NCBI GenBank assembly: GCA_017577575.1
Contig: PKRG01000003.1
Span: 1-64,000, forward strand
Direction: 5' to 3'
DNA from: Acidimicrobiia bacterium
GTDB taxonomy: Bacteria; Actinomycetota; Acidimicrobiia; Spongiisociales; ZC4RG35
DNA length: 64,000 bases
The position numbers and the translations under genes were made by a program. How positions within the stretch are numbered: position 1 is the first letter of the stretch; every line of letters begins with the position of its first letter. Below the pieces are notes generated by a model. It was given only the letters and a program-made list of their open reading frames with translations. It ran no database searches and had not been told where the DNA came from. Below are positions 33,735 through 42,133 of the stretch, piece after piece.

Positions 33735-34819
33735 CTCAGGCCCTCCACGAGCTCACGGCGCTGCGCCTCCAGATGCGGCGGCAAGGTCTCGAACATGGCG
33801 TCGAGGATCTCCCCGGGGCCGAGCGGCGGCATCGACTCGGCCAGCTCGATGGCCCGGTCGATCTCCGCCTGCGCCTCCGCCTCGATCGCCGCCTGCCACT
33901 CATCGTCCCAGGCACCGTGCTCCGAGAGGTAGATGCGGACCCGCTCGATCGGGTCCCGCCTGGCCCATTCCTCCACCTCCGCCGGGTCCCGGTAGCGGTT
34001 GGGGTCGTCGCTGGTGGTGTGGGGGCCGCGACGGTAGGTGACGGCCTCGATCAGTGTGGGCCCTCCCCCGCTGCGGGCCCGGTCGGCGGCTTCCTTGACC
34101 GCCTCGTAGACGGCGAAGAGGTCGTTCCCGTCCACCTGGATCCCCGGCATCCCATAGGCGATCGCCTTCTCGGCGATCGTCGCCGACTTGGTCTGGCGTT
34201 CCCGGGGCAGCGAGATGGCCCAGCCGTTGTTCTGGCAAAGGAAGATGCAGCCGACCTCGTAGACGGCTGCGAAGTTCATCGCCTCGTGGAAATCGCCTTC
34301 CGAGGTCGCGCCGTCGCCGAAGGACGTGAGGGCGATGCGGTCGGTGCCTTGCAGCTTCTCCGCCCAGGCGAGGCCGACGGCGTGGACCATGTGGCCGCCC
34401 ACCGTGATCGAAGGCGGCATCACCGGGACGTGCTCGGGCGGTGATCCGCCGCGCTCGTCGCCGGTGCGGCCGGCGAACAGCAGCTCCCACGGGTAGCCCT
34501 GGGCCCACATCAAGGCGGCGTCACGGTAGGTGGCCACCACCCAATCGTTGGGCTCCAGTGCCGCCGCCGCCCCGATCTGGGCCGCCTCCTGGCCCTCGAA
34601 CGGGGCGTAGGTGGCGAGGCGGCCCTGCTTCTGGAGTGCCATGCCCTTTCGGTCGTAGGTACGGGCGAAAACCATCGCCCGGTACAGACGCCGCGTCAGT
34701 TGGATGTCGAAGGGCGCCTCGCCAACGAGTCCGCCACTCGGCGTCAGCCTCTGGCGCACGTGTTCACCTCGAGATCTCGGTTCCCAGCCATCGGGCCGGA
34801 GAGTAGACGTGTCAGGCAT
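33731..34819 (-). CDS. 2-oxoacid dehydrogenase E1 alpha subunit
   Basis: 362 residues. The thiamine diphosphate motif is GDGATSEGDFHEAMNFA...CQNNGWAIS. RRGPHTTSDDPNRYRD is the conserved regulatory loop. Together with E1 beta and E2 it oxidatively decarboxylates pyruvate or a branched-chain 2-oxoacid. The ATG overlaps the ftsK end by 8 bases, so the complex is translated behind a DNA translocase gene. Confidence 0.95.
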   Translation of the reverse strand: MPDTSTLRPDGWEPRSRGEHVRQRLTPSGGLVGEAPFDIQLTRRLYRAMVFARTYDRKGMALQKQGRLATYAPFEGQEAAQIGAAAALEPNDWVVATYRDAALMWAQGYPWELLFAGRTGDERGGSPPEHVPVMPPSITVGGHMVHAVGLAWAEKLQGTDRIALTSFGDGATSEGDFHEAMNFAAVYEVGCIFLCQNNGWAISLPRERQTKSATIAEKAIAYGMPGIQVDGNDLFAVYEAVKEAADRARSGGGPTLIEAVTYRRGPHTTSDDPNRYRDPAEVEEWARRDPIERVRIYLSEHGAWDDEWQAAIEAEAQAEIDRAIELAESMPPLGPGEILDAMFETLPPHLEAQRRELVEGLR

Positions 34820-37097
34820 CGACGGATTCGCCCGCCAGGTACTCCTCGAGTTGTTCCTCGGTCATCAGGACCTCGCGAGCCTTCGACCCCTGCGACGGGC
34901 CCACGATCCCCCGGTTCTCGAGGATGTCCATGATGCGACCCGCCCGGGCGAAGCCGATGCGCAGCTTGCGCTGCAGCATCGACGTCGAGCCCAGCTGGCT
35001 GCGGACGACCTCGATCATCGCCCGCCGCACCAGCTCCTCGTCCTCGTCGTCCTCCTCGGCGGCGCGGGCTGCGGCAGCTTCGGCGGCGGCGAGGACCTCC
35101 TTGTCGCGGTACTCGGCCTCGCGCTGGGCCTTCACCCACTCGACCACCGAGTGCACCTCTTCCTCGGAGACCCACGCGCCCTGGATGCGCTGGGGACGGG
35201 GCTCTTTCGCCGTGACCACCAGCATGTCCCCCATGCCGATCAGCTTCTCGGCGCCGGCTCCGTCGATGATCACCCGGCTGTCGGTCTGGGAGGCGACGGA
35301 GAACGCCAGGCGAGAGGGGATGTTGGCCTTGATGACCCCGGTGATGACGTCTACGGACGGCCGCTGGGTGGCGATGACCAGGTGGATGCCCACGGCACGG
35401 GCCATCTGGGCGATGCGGACGATCGCCTCCTCGACCTCCCGCCCGGCGACCATCATCAGGTCGTTGAGCTCGTCGACGATCACCACGACATAGGGGAAGC
35501 GGTCGAAGCCCTCGGGGTCGAGCTTGCCGGCGTCCAGCTTCTCCCGGTACCCGATGATGTCGCGGACCTTGGCGTCGGCGAGGAGGTCGTAGCGGCGCTC
35601 CATCTCCGCCACCGCCCACTTCAAGGCGTCGGCCGCCTTCTTGGGGTTGGTGATGACCCGGGTCAGGAGGTGCGGCACCCCGTTGTACTGGCCGAGCTCC
35701 ACGCGTTTGGGGTCGACCATGATCAGGCGCACGTCGTCGGGGGTGGTCCGCATCAGGAGCGACGTGACGATCGAGTTGATGCAGGACGACTTGCCGGCCC
35801 CGGTGGCGCCGGCGATGAGCACGTGGGGCAGCTCCGCCAGGTTCAGGAGCTTGGGGCGGCCGCTGATGTCCATGCCGAGGCCGACGGTCAGCGGGTGGTC
35901 CGCCGCGGCCGCCTCCGGCGAGCGGAGGATGTCGCCCAGGGTGACCATCCGGCGGTTCCGGTTGGGCACCTCCACACCGATCGCCGACTTGCCGGGGATC
36001 GGGACCAGCAGCCGCACGTCGGGCGTGGCCAGGGCGTAGGCGATGTCGTGGGACAGGTTGGAGACCCGGTTCACCTTGACGCCAGGCGCCAGCTCGATCT
36101 CGAAGCGCGTGACCGTGGGCCCCGGGACGATCTTGGTCAGGGTCGCCTCCACCCCGTGCTGGTGGAGGGTGTCCTCCAGCTGACGGGCGGTCTCCTCCAG
36201 CACGCGCTTGTTCTGTTCGCCCCCGCCGCCCAGCTTGAGCAGGTCGAGGGGCGGCAGCGCGTAGCCGGAGGGGGTGGTGGCCGGCTTCATCGGCGGGGTC
36301 TTGGACTTCTTCGGCTTCGGTTCCGGCTGCGGCTGCGGCTCCTCGATGACGAGCTTCGTCTTGGGAGGCTCGATCGGCTTCGGGGCGGGCCGGCGGCGAG
36401 GGGCGGCGTGGCGGCCGGAAGCACCTGCCTCACGCTCCGAGCCTAGGTCGGAGGCGAGCCGGCGCAGTGAGCGGCCGAGATCGGCGATGCCCGCCACCAG
36501 CTCCTTCACCGACGTGCGTGTCATGACGAGGACTCCGACCGCGACGATCGAGGCCAACACCACGAAGGCTCCCCACATGCCGAGGATGCGGGACAGCGGG
36601 AACGCCAGCAGCGCCCCGACCGCGCCACCCCGGCGCTGCACGAGCTCCAGGTCCTCGGCGAGCGACACCCGGCCGGTCAGAAGGTGGAAGAGCGCTACCG
36701 TGCCGATGTAGGTGGTCATCACCCCCACGACGAGGCGCCCCGCGCCTTCGCGGGGCTTGCCGGCGATCAGCGCCCAGCCGATGCCCGCCAGCGCCACGGG
36801 CACGAGGTAGCGCCACACGCCGAATAGGAAGCCGGCGGCCGTCTCCAGCCCCCGGCCCACCGGACCGGCCTGGTCCATGAAGCCGAGGACGAAGAGGATG
36901 GCGGCCACGATGAGCACGACCCCCCAGACGTCGTCGGCTTGACGCCCGAGGAGGCGGCGCGCCCACTCACGGAGACTCGCCAGCAGTGGAGTCCGGGCCC
37001 GCGTGCGGGCGGCGCGGCGCTTGTTTGCGGTTCTGTTCTTGGGTGCCACCCGTTTCCGCCCTGATGCCCCCCGGCGGGTGGATTTCCGGGATGGCAT
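34812..37097 (-). CDS. ftsK: DNA translocase FtsK/SpoIIIE
   Basis: 761 residues. Four membrane helices lie in the first about 190 residues, then a basic/Pro linker, the alpha/beta motor with Walker A GATGAGKSSCIN and VIVDELNDLMM, and a gamma winged-helix (residues about 685-745, SMLQRKLRIGFARAGRIMDI). It pumps chromosome ends to the septum at division. The size is typical of actinobacterial FtsK. Confidence 0.95.
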   Translation of the reverse strand: MPSRKSTRRGASGRKRVAPKNRTANKRRAARTRARTPLLASLREWARRLLGRQADDVWGVVLIVAAILFVLGFMDQAGPVGRGLETAAGFLFGVWRYLVPVALAGIGWALIAGKPREGAGRLVVGVMTTYIGTVALFHLLTGRVSLAEDLELVQRRGGAVGALLAFPLSRILGMWGAFVVLASIVAVGVLVMTRTSVKELVAGIADLGRSLRRLASDLGSEREAGASGRHAAPRRRPAPKPIEPPKTKLVIEEPQPQPEPKPKKSKTPPMKPATTPSGYALPPLDLLKLGGGGEQNKRVLEETARQLEDTLHQHGVEATLTKIVPGPTVTRFEIELAPGVKVNRVSNLSHDIAYALATPDVRLLVPIPGKSAIGVEVPNRNRRMVTLGDILRSPEAAAADHPLTVGLGMDISGRPKLLNLAELPHVLIAGATGAGKSSCINSIVTSLLMRTTPDDVRLIMVDPKRVELGQYNGVPHLLTRVITNPKKAADALKWAVAEMERRYDLLADAKVRDIIGYREKLDAGKLDPEGFDRFPYVVVIVDELNDLMMVAGREVEEAIVRIAQMARAVGIHLVIATQRPSVDVITGVIKANIPSRLAFSVASQTDSRVIIDGAGAEKLIGMGDMLVVTAKEPRPQRIQGAWVSEEEVHSVVEWVKAQREAEYRDKEVLAAAEAAAARAAEEDDEDEELVRRAMIEVVRSQLGSTSMLQRKLRIGFARAGRIMDILENRGIVGPSQGSKAREVLMTEEQLEEYLAGESVDA

Positions 37098-37162
37098 GGG
37101 AAAAGCACATTAGTGACGGCGGCGCCCTCCGCCAACGATGCTCCGGGCGAACCCGGCGGCGC

Positions 37163-37570
37163 CTATTCGGCGCCGGTTCTGACCGCCACGTCGCGGATGC
37201 CCAACCCGATGAGGATGAAGATCACCCCCATGCCTGCGGCCATCGCCGCCACCCCGAACGCCACGATCGAGGTGAACAGCGACGCCTGGAGGAACGACGA
37301 GTTCATGGCGGTCTCCCGCAACGGGTCGTCGCGGTCGAGCTCGGCGTAGGTCTTCCCGCCGGTCGCCTCCAGCGTGTGCTTTTGGATCACCCGCGCCTGG
37401 CAGTAGGCGGTGAACGGGTCGGCCACCTGGCGACCCGGCAGGCAGGCGTCGTCGGGGGTGGTGATGCGTTGCTCTGCCAGGGTGTTCGAGACCATCAACC
37501 ACGTCCCGGCGCCGCCGGCGATGAGGAGGATCCCCAACACGATGGCGCCGACCGAAGCTGCCTTCCGCAT
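37163..37570 (-). CDS. Hypothetical two-span membrane protein
   Basis: 135 residues from the ATG at 37570. Helices are VGAIVLGILLIAGGAGTWLM near the N-terminus and IVAFGVAAMAAGMGVIFILI near the C-terminus, with a 60-residue extracytoplasmic loop having two Cys (DDACLPG, TAYCQARV). No family was recognised. It lies between rnj and ftsK. Confidence 0.65.
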   Translation of the reverse strand: MRKAASVGAIVLGILLIAGGAGTWLMVSNTLAEQRITTPDDACLPGRQVADPFTAYCQARVIQKHTLEATGGKTYAELDRDDPLRETAMNSSFLQASLFTSIVAFGVAAMAAGMGVIFILIGLGIRDVAVRTGAE

Positions 37571-37631
37571 GTCGTGTCCCTTCTTGGATGCTTCTCCGAC
37601 AACGCTAACCACACTCGAGTCGTCTACGGCG

Positions 37632-39266
37632 TCACAGCTGGAAGACGATCGGGATGATCACCGGCTTGCGGGCGACCTCCTGGCGGATCACCCGCGCCGT
37701 GGCCTGGCGGACGAGCCGCTGGATGCCCGAGATGGAGTCCTCGGCCCCGTCGATCCCCTCGGCGACGGCCTGGCGCACCGCCTCCGCCGCTTTGCCCAGG
37801 ACCAGCTCGGGGTCGTCCATCAGGCCGTGGCTGTCGAGCTCGGGGCCGAAGACGATGTTGGCGTCCCGGTCGATGCCCACGGTGACGACCACAACGCCTT
37901 CGTCGGCGAGGTGGCTGCGGTCCCGCAGGACGGCGTTCTTGACGTCGCCATAGCTGGCCCCGTCCAGGTAGACGTACCCCGCCGGCACCGCCTGCCGCTG
38001 GACCTTGGTGACCGGCCCGTCCAGGATGACACGGTCGCCGTCCTCCAGGACGTCGACCTCGGGCACACCCATCGCCCGGGCCAGCTCGGCGTGGGCGAGG
38101 AGGTGCCGGTACTCGCCGTGGACCGGGACGAACGCCTGGGGCCTGATCACGTTGAGGAACGTGAGGAGCTCGTCGCGGGCGGCGTGGCCGGAGACGTGCA
38201 CCGGGGCGTTGCCGCCGTGGACCACCCGGGCCCCGAGCCGCAGGAGGCGGCTGATCACCTTGGAAACGGCGGTCTCGTTGCCGGGGATCGGCTTGGCGGA
38301 GATGAGGATCGTGTCGCCTTCGCCCACCTCCACGAACTTGTGGCGACCCCGGGAGATGAGCGACAACGCCGCGAAGGGCTCACCCTGGGACCCGGTGGTG
38401 ATCAGCAGCTGCTTCTCCGGCGGCAGCTCCAGCAGCTCACGGATGTCGACCACCCGGTCCTGGGGCAGGTCGAGGACGCCGTGCTCGACCGCCACCGTCG
38501 TGTAGCGGTGCATCGACCGCCCGAAGAAGGCGATCTTGCGGCCCGCGGCGATCCCGGCGTCGACGATCTGTTGGACACGGTGGACGTGGGACGAGAAGCA
38601 GGCGGCGATGACCCGCCCGGGCGCGGAGGACACGACGTCGGCGATCGGCTCGCGCAGCGACGATTCCGAGGGCACGAAGCCGGGCACCTCGGCGTTCGTC
38701 GAGTCGGCGAGCAGGAGCCGGACGCCCTGGCGGCCCAGCTCGGCGAAAGCCGGCAGGTCGGTGGGCTGGGAGTCGATCGGGGTGGGGTCGAGCTTGAAAT
38801 CGCCGGAGTGGAGGACGATCCCTTCGGGCGTGTCGAAGGCGACGGCGGTGGCGTCGGGGATCGAATGGCTCACCCGGATCAACTTGAACCGGAACTTCCC
38901 GTGCTTCCGCCACTCCCCCAGCGGCACCGGATGCAGCTGGGGGGTGATCCCCAGCTCCTCGATGCGGCCCCGGGCGAACTCGAGCGCCAGACGCGACCCG
39001 TAGACGGGGACCTCGATGTCCCGCAGGAAGTACCCCAGCGCCCCCATGTGGTCCTCGTGGCCGTGGGTCAGGACCACGAAGTCGATGTCCTCGCGGCGTT
39101 CGAGCAGCCACGACCAGTCGGGGAAGACCAGGTCCACCCCGAGCATGTCCTCCTCGGGGAACATCAGCCCGCAGTCGATGAGACAGATGCGGCCGTCGAC
39201 CTCGAGCGCGGCGCAGTTGCGCCCGATCTCGCCGAGACCGCCCAGAAAGGTGACGGATACAGCCAT
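37632..39266 (-). CDS. rnj: Ribonuclease J
   Basis: 544 residues. Metallo-beta-lactamase core with His68, His70, Asp72 and His73 in LTHGHEDHMG, beta-CASP region with TTGSQGEPFAALS, and the C-terminal exonuclease-associated part. RNase J degrades RNA 5'-3' and cleaves internally. Its ATG overlaps the dapA stop (TGATG-type junction at 39266). dapA-rnj is a common actinobacterial pairing. Confidence 0.95.
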   Translation of the reverse strand: MAVSVTFLGGLGEIGRNCAALEVDGRICLIDCGLMFPEEDMLGVDLVFPDWSWLLERREDIDFVVLTHGHEDHMGALGYFLRDIEVPVYGSRLALEFARGRIEELGITPQLHPVPLGEWRKHGKFRFKLIRVSHSIPDATAVAFDTPEGIVLHSGDFKLDPTPIDSQPTDLPAFAELGRQGVRLLLADSTNAEVPGFVPSESSLREPIADVVSSAPGRVIAACFSSHVHRVQQIVDAGIAAGRKIAFFGRSMHRYTTVAVEHGVLDLPQDRVVDIRELLELPPEKQLLITTGSQGEPFAALSLISRGRHKFVEVGEGDTILISAKPIPGNETAVSKVISRLLRLGARVVHGGNAPVHVSGHAARDELLTFLNVIRPQAFVPVHGEYRHLLAHAELARAMGVPEVDVLEDGDRVILDGPVTKVQRQAVPAGYVYLDGASYGDVKNAVLRDRSHLADEGVVVVTVGIDRDANIVFGPELDSHGLMDDPELVLGKAAEAVRQAVAEGIDGAEDSISGIQRLVRQATARVIRQEVARKPVIIPIVFQL

Positions 39267-40165
39267 CAGCCGCCGACGACGGGTCGCAGGTTCGCCATCG
39301 CCTTCTCGATCGCGGCCACCGTCTCCTGGGAGGCGGGGACCAGCGGGAGGCGTGGTTCACCCACCGGTTCCCACAGCGCCGACATCGCCGCCTTGACCGG
39401 CTGCGGGTTGGTCTCGAGGAAACACGCCTCGCACAGCGGCAGGAGCGACAGGTGCAGCTCCCGCGCCCGGGTGTAGTCGCCGGAGGCGGCGGCGTTCACC
39501 ATCTCCGCCACCTGGTCTCCGGCGAGGTGGCTGACCACCGAGATCACGCCGACCGCCCCCACCGCCATCATCGCCAGGGTGTATGAGTCCTGGCCCGAGT
39601 AGACGGCGAGCTCGGGCACCTGGGCGACGGTCTGGGAGGTGAAGTCGATGTCCATCACCGCGTCCTTCGTGGCCACGATGCGGGGATGACGGGCGAGCCG
39701 CTGCAGGGTGCCGACCTCGATGAGGCGGCCGGTGCGCCCGGGGATGTTGTAGATGATCACCGGCACTTCCGACGCGTCGGCGATGGCCTCGAAGTGGCGG
39801 ACCAGCCCTTCCTGGCCCGGCTTCGAGTAGTAGGGCGTCACCGCCATGATGCCGTCGACCCCGGCCTCCACCGCCTTCTTCGTCAGCTCGACCGACTCGG
39901 CGGTGTCGTAGGTCCCGGTGCCGGCGACGACTTTCGTGTCCCGGTTCTCGACGGCCTCCACGACGGTCCGGTACAGCGCCAGCTTCTCCTCGGTGCACAG
40001 CGTCGGCGACTCGCCGGTGGTGCCGGTCACGACCAGGCCGTCGGAGCCGTGGTCCGACAGGTACCGGGCCAGCCGCCAAGCTCTCTCGTGGTCCACCTCA
40101 CCCGTCTCTGTGAACGGGGTGATCATGGCGGTGAGGACTCGACCGAAAGGTGTTGACTCAGACAT
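39266..40165 (-). CDS. dapA: 4-hydroxy-tetrahydrodipicolinate synthase
   Basis: 299 residues, the normal size. GTTGESPTL (substrate loop), YNIPGRTGRL, and Lys in VATKDAVMD (Schiff base) are present. It condenses pyruvate with aspartate semialdehyde on the way to diaminopimelate. An ATG at 40165 is used; a GTG directly before it gives one more residue. Confidence 0.95.
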   Translation of the reverse strand: MSESTPFGRVLTAMITPFTETGEVDHERAWRLARYLSDHGSDGLVVTGTTGESPTLCTEEKLALYRTVVEAVENRDTKVVAGTGTYDTAESVELTKKAVEAGVDGIMAVTPYYSKPGQEGLVRHFEAIADASEVPVIIYNIPGRTGRLIEVGTLQRLARHPRIVATKDAVMDIDFTSQTVAQVPELAVYSGQDSYTLAMMAVGAVGVISVVSHLAGDQVAEMVNAAASGDYTRARELHLSLLPLCEACFLETNPQPVKAAMSALWEPVGEPRLPLVPASQETVAAIEKAMANLRPVVGG

Positions 40166-40299
40166 CACTAGCCCCGGGTCGCGGATCTGAGGGCAACTCC
40201 CACGTTACTCACCCTCGGTCGGATCTCCGGTTCCTCCCAGTTCGAACAGTGTCGGAGAGCCTGCCAATCTGGGCGGTGGCCGCCCGAAGAGGAGGATCC

Positions 40300-40806
40300 G
40301 TGGCCAAGCAGTACGACAGTCCCCCCGACCTCACGATCGACCTCGACACCAGCTACACCGCCCGCCTCGAGACCAACCTGGGCGACGTGGTGATCGAGCT
40401 CGATGCCGCCCGAGCCCCGCTGACGGTCAACAACTTCGTGTTCTTGGCCCGCGACGGATTCTACGACGGCGTCATCTTCCACCGGGTGGTCCCCGGGTTC
40501 GTCATCCAGGGCGGCGACCCGACGGGAACCGGACGGGGTGGGCCCGGGTACCGGTTCCGCGACGAGCTCGAGGGCGAAGGGCGCTACACGCGGGGGACGG
40601 TGGCGATGGCCAACGCCGGCCCCAACACCAACGGCTCCCAGTTCTTCATCTGCCTCGAAGACGTCGGCTTGCCCCACGCCTACACGATCTTCGGCCGGGT
40701 CACCGAGGGGATGGAGACGGTGGACGCCATCGCCTCCCTGGAGCTCGACGGCGAGCGCCCGGTGGAGGACGCGGTCATCCGCACGGTGGAGATCGTCGAG
40801 GGCTGA
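40300..40806 (+). CDS. Cyclophilin-type peptidyl-prolyl isomerase
   Basis: 168 residues from GTG 40300, preceded by AGAGGAGGATCC. The conserved blocks are VIFHRVVPGFVIQGGDP, GTVAMANAGPNTNGSQFFI and GLPHAYTIFGRV. Soluble, cytoplasmic. It helps protein folding. It is divergent from dapA by 134 bases and convergent with the M16 gene, whose stop codon directly abuts. Confidence 0.93.
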   Translation: MAKQYDSPPDLTIDLDTSYTARLETNLGDVVIELDAARAPLTVNNFVFLARDGFYDGVIFHRVVPGFVIQGGDPTGTGRGGPGYRFRDELEGEGRYTRGTVAMANAGPNTNGSQFFICLEDVGLPHAYTIFGRVTEGMETVDAIASLELDGERPVEDAVIRTVEIVEG

Positions 40807-42060
40807 TCAGCCGGCGACGAAGCGGTCCAACTCTCCTTCCGCGAAGGGGCCGACCGCGCCCATGACCAGCGGCCCGGTCATCACCTCTGCCGCCACCGCC
40901 TGGATGTCGTCGAGGGTGACGGCGTCGATCAGCGCCAGGCGCTCGTCGACCGAGTAGTGGGGGGCGCCGGTGAGCTCGTCGCGTCCCAGGCGGACCATGC
41001 GGCTGTTGGCATCCTCGAGGGAGAGGGCGAGGCCGCCGCGCATGGCGCCCTTGGCGCGCTCGAGCTCGTCAGCGGTGATCCCCTCCTTCACCACCTTGTC
41101 GATCTCGGCGAGGATGAGCTCGAGCGCCGTCTCCGCCTGGGCGGGGGTGGTCCCCACGTACACGCCCCAGGCGCCGGCGTCGGCGTGGGACATGCGGAAG
41201 CTGTAGACGGCGTAGGCGAGGCCGCGCTGCTCGCGGATCTCGTCGAACAGACGCGAGGACATTCCTCCGCCGAGGACGTGGTGGAGGACCTGGAACGCCC
41301 AGCGGCGCTCGTCGGCCCGGTCGATCCCCTGGCCGCCGATGACTATGTGCGCCTGCTCGGTGTCACGCTGGACCAGGCGCACGTGGGGCCGGGGCGTGAC
41401 CGGGGCGGAGTCGTGGTCGGTCGTCTCGCCCTCCCACTCGCCGAAGATGTCGTCGACGAGCTTCACGACCTCTTCGTGGTCGAGGGACCCGGCCATCGCC
41501 ACCACCGTCGACGCCGGGGTGTAGCGTCGGCGCCAGTAGCCGGCGATGTCGTCGCGGCTCATCGCCCGGATCGACTCCCGGGTCCCGAGCACCGGCCGCT
41601 CCAGGGGATGGCCCTCGAAGACCGCCTGGGTGAACTGCTCGAACGCCACGTCGGAGGGGTCGTCCTCGTTCATGTTGATCTCTTCGATCACCACGGACCG
41701 CTCGGCGTCGATGTCGCGCTGGCGGAACGCAGGTCGCTGGATCATCTCGGCGAGTACGCCGAGGCCGGTCGGCAGGTCCTGGTCCAAGAGGCGCGCCCAG
41801 AAGCAGGTGTAGTCCTTGGAGGTGAAGGCGTTCGACTCGGCTCCGATCGAGTCGAAGGTCTCGGCGATGTCTCGCGCCGTCATGGTCTCGGAGCCCTTGA
41901 ACAGCAGGTGCTCGAGGAAGTGGGAGGCACCCGCCTCGCTGGGGAGCTCGTCGCGAGTGCCGGTGTCCACCCAGCAGCCCACGGCGACCGACCGGAGGGA
42001 GGGCATCTCCTCGGTGATCACGCGGAGGCCATTGGGGAGGACGGTGAGGTCGTAGTGCAT
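40807..42060 (-). CDS. M16-family zinc metallopeptidase
   Basis: 417 residues. The inverted zinc motif HFLEHLLFKG (HxxEH) is near residue 43, with the downstream Glu in EERSVVIEEINMNEDDPSD. It resembles mitochondrial processing peptidase beta/PqqL-like proteins. The substrate is unknown. It is intact and of usual length. The stop lies exactly against the cyclophilin stop (TGATCA). Confidence 0.9.
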   Translation of the reverse strand: MHYDLTVLPNGLRVITEEMPSLRSVAVGCWVDTGTRDELPSEAGASHFLEHLLFKGSETMTARDIAETFDSIGAESNAFTSKDYTCFWARLLDQDLPTGLGVLAEMIQRPAFRQRDIDAERSVVIEEINMNEDDPSDVAFEQFTQAVFEGHPLERPVLGTRESIRAMSRDDIAGYWRRRYTPASTVVAMAGSLDHEEVVKLVDDIFGEWEGETTDHDSAPVTPRPHVRLVQRDTEQAHIVIGGQGIDRADERRWAFQVLHHVLGGGMSSRLFDEIREQRGLAYAVYSFRMSHADAGAWGVYVGTTPAQAETALELILAEIDKVVKEGITADELERAKGAMRGGLALSLEDANSRMVRLGRDELTGAPHYSVDERLALIDAVTLDDIQAVAAEVMTGPLVMGAVGPFAEGELDRFVAG

Positions 42061-42133
42061 ATCGAGGATTGTACGGGGGGGCCGATGTTGGCCCCACTCC
42101 CGCTACGGCGGCGGTGTGGGAAGATGTGAGGCT

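Noticed and set aside
30894..33932. A 1012-residue open frame over the RamB-like gene end and antisense to the E2/E1 genes
   Set aside because: It lacks any recognisable domain and overlaps intact dehydrogenase genes on the other strand.
40804..40809. TGATCA palindrome as a regulatory site
   Set aside because: It is simply the abutting stop codons of the convergent cyclophilin and M16 genes.
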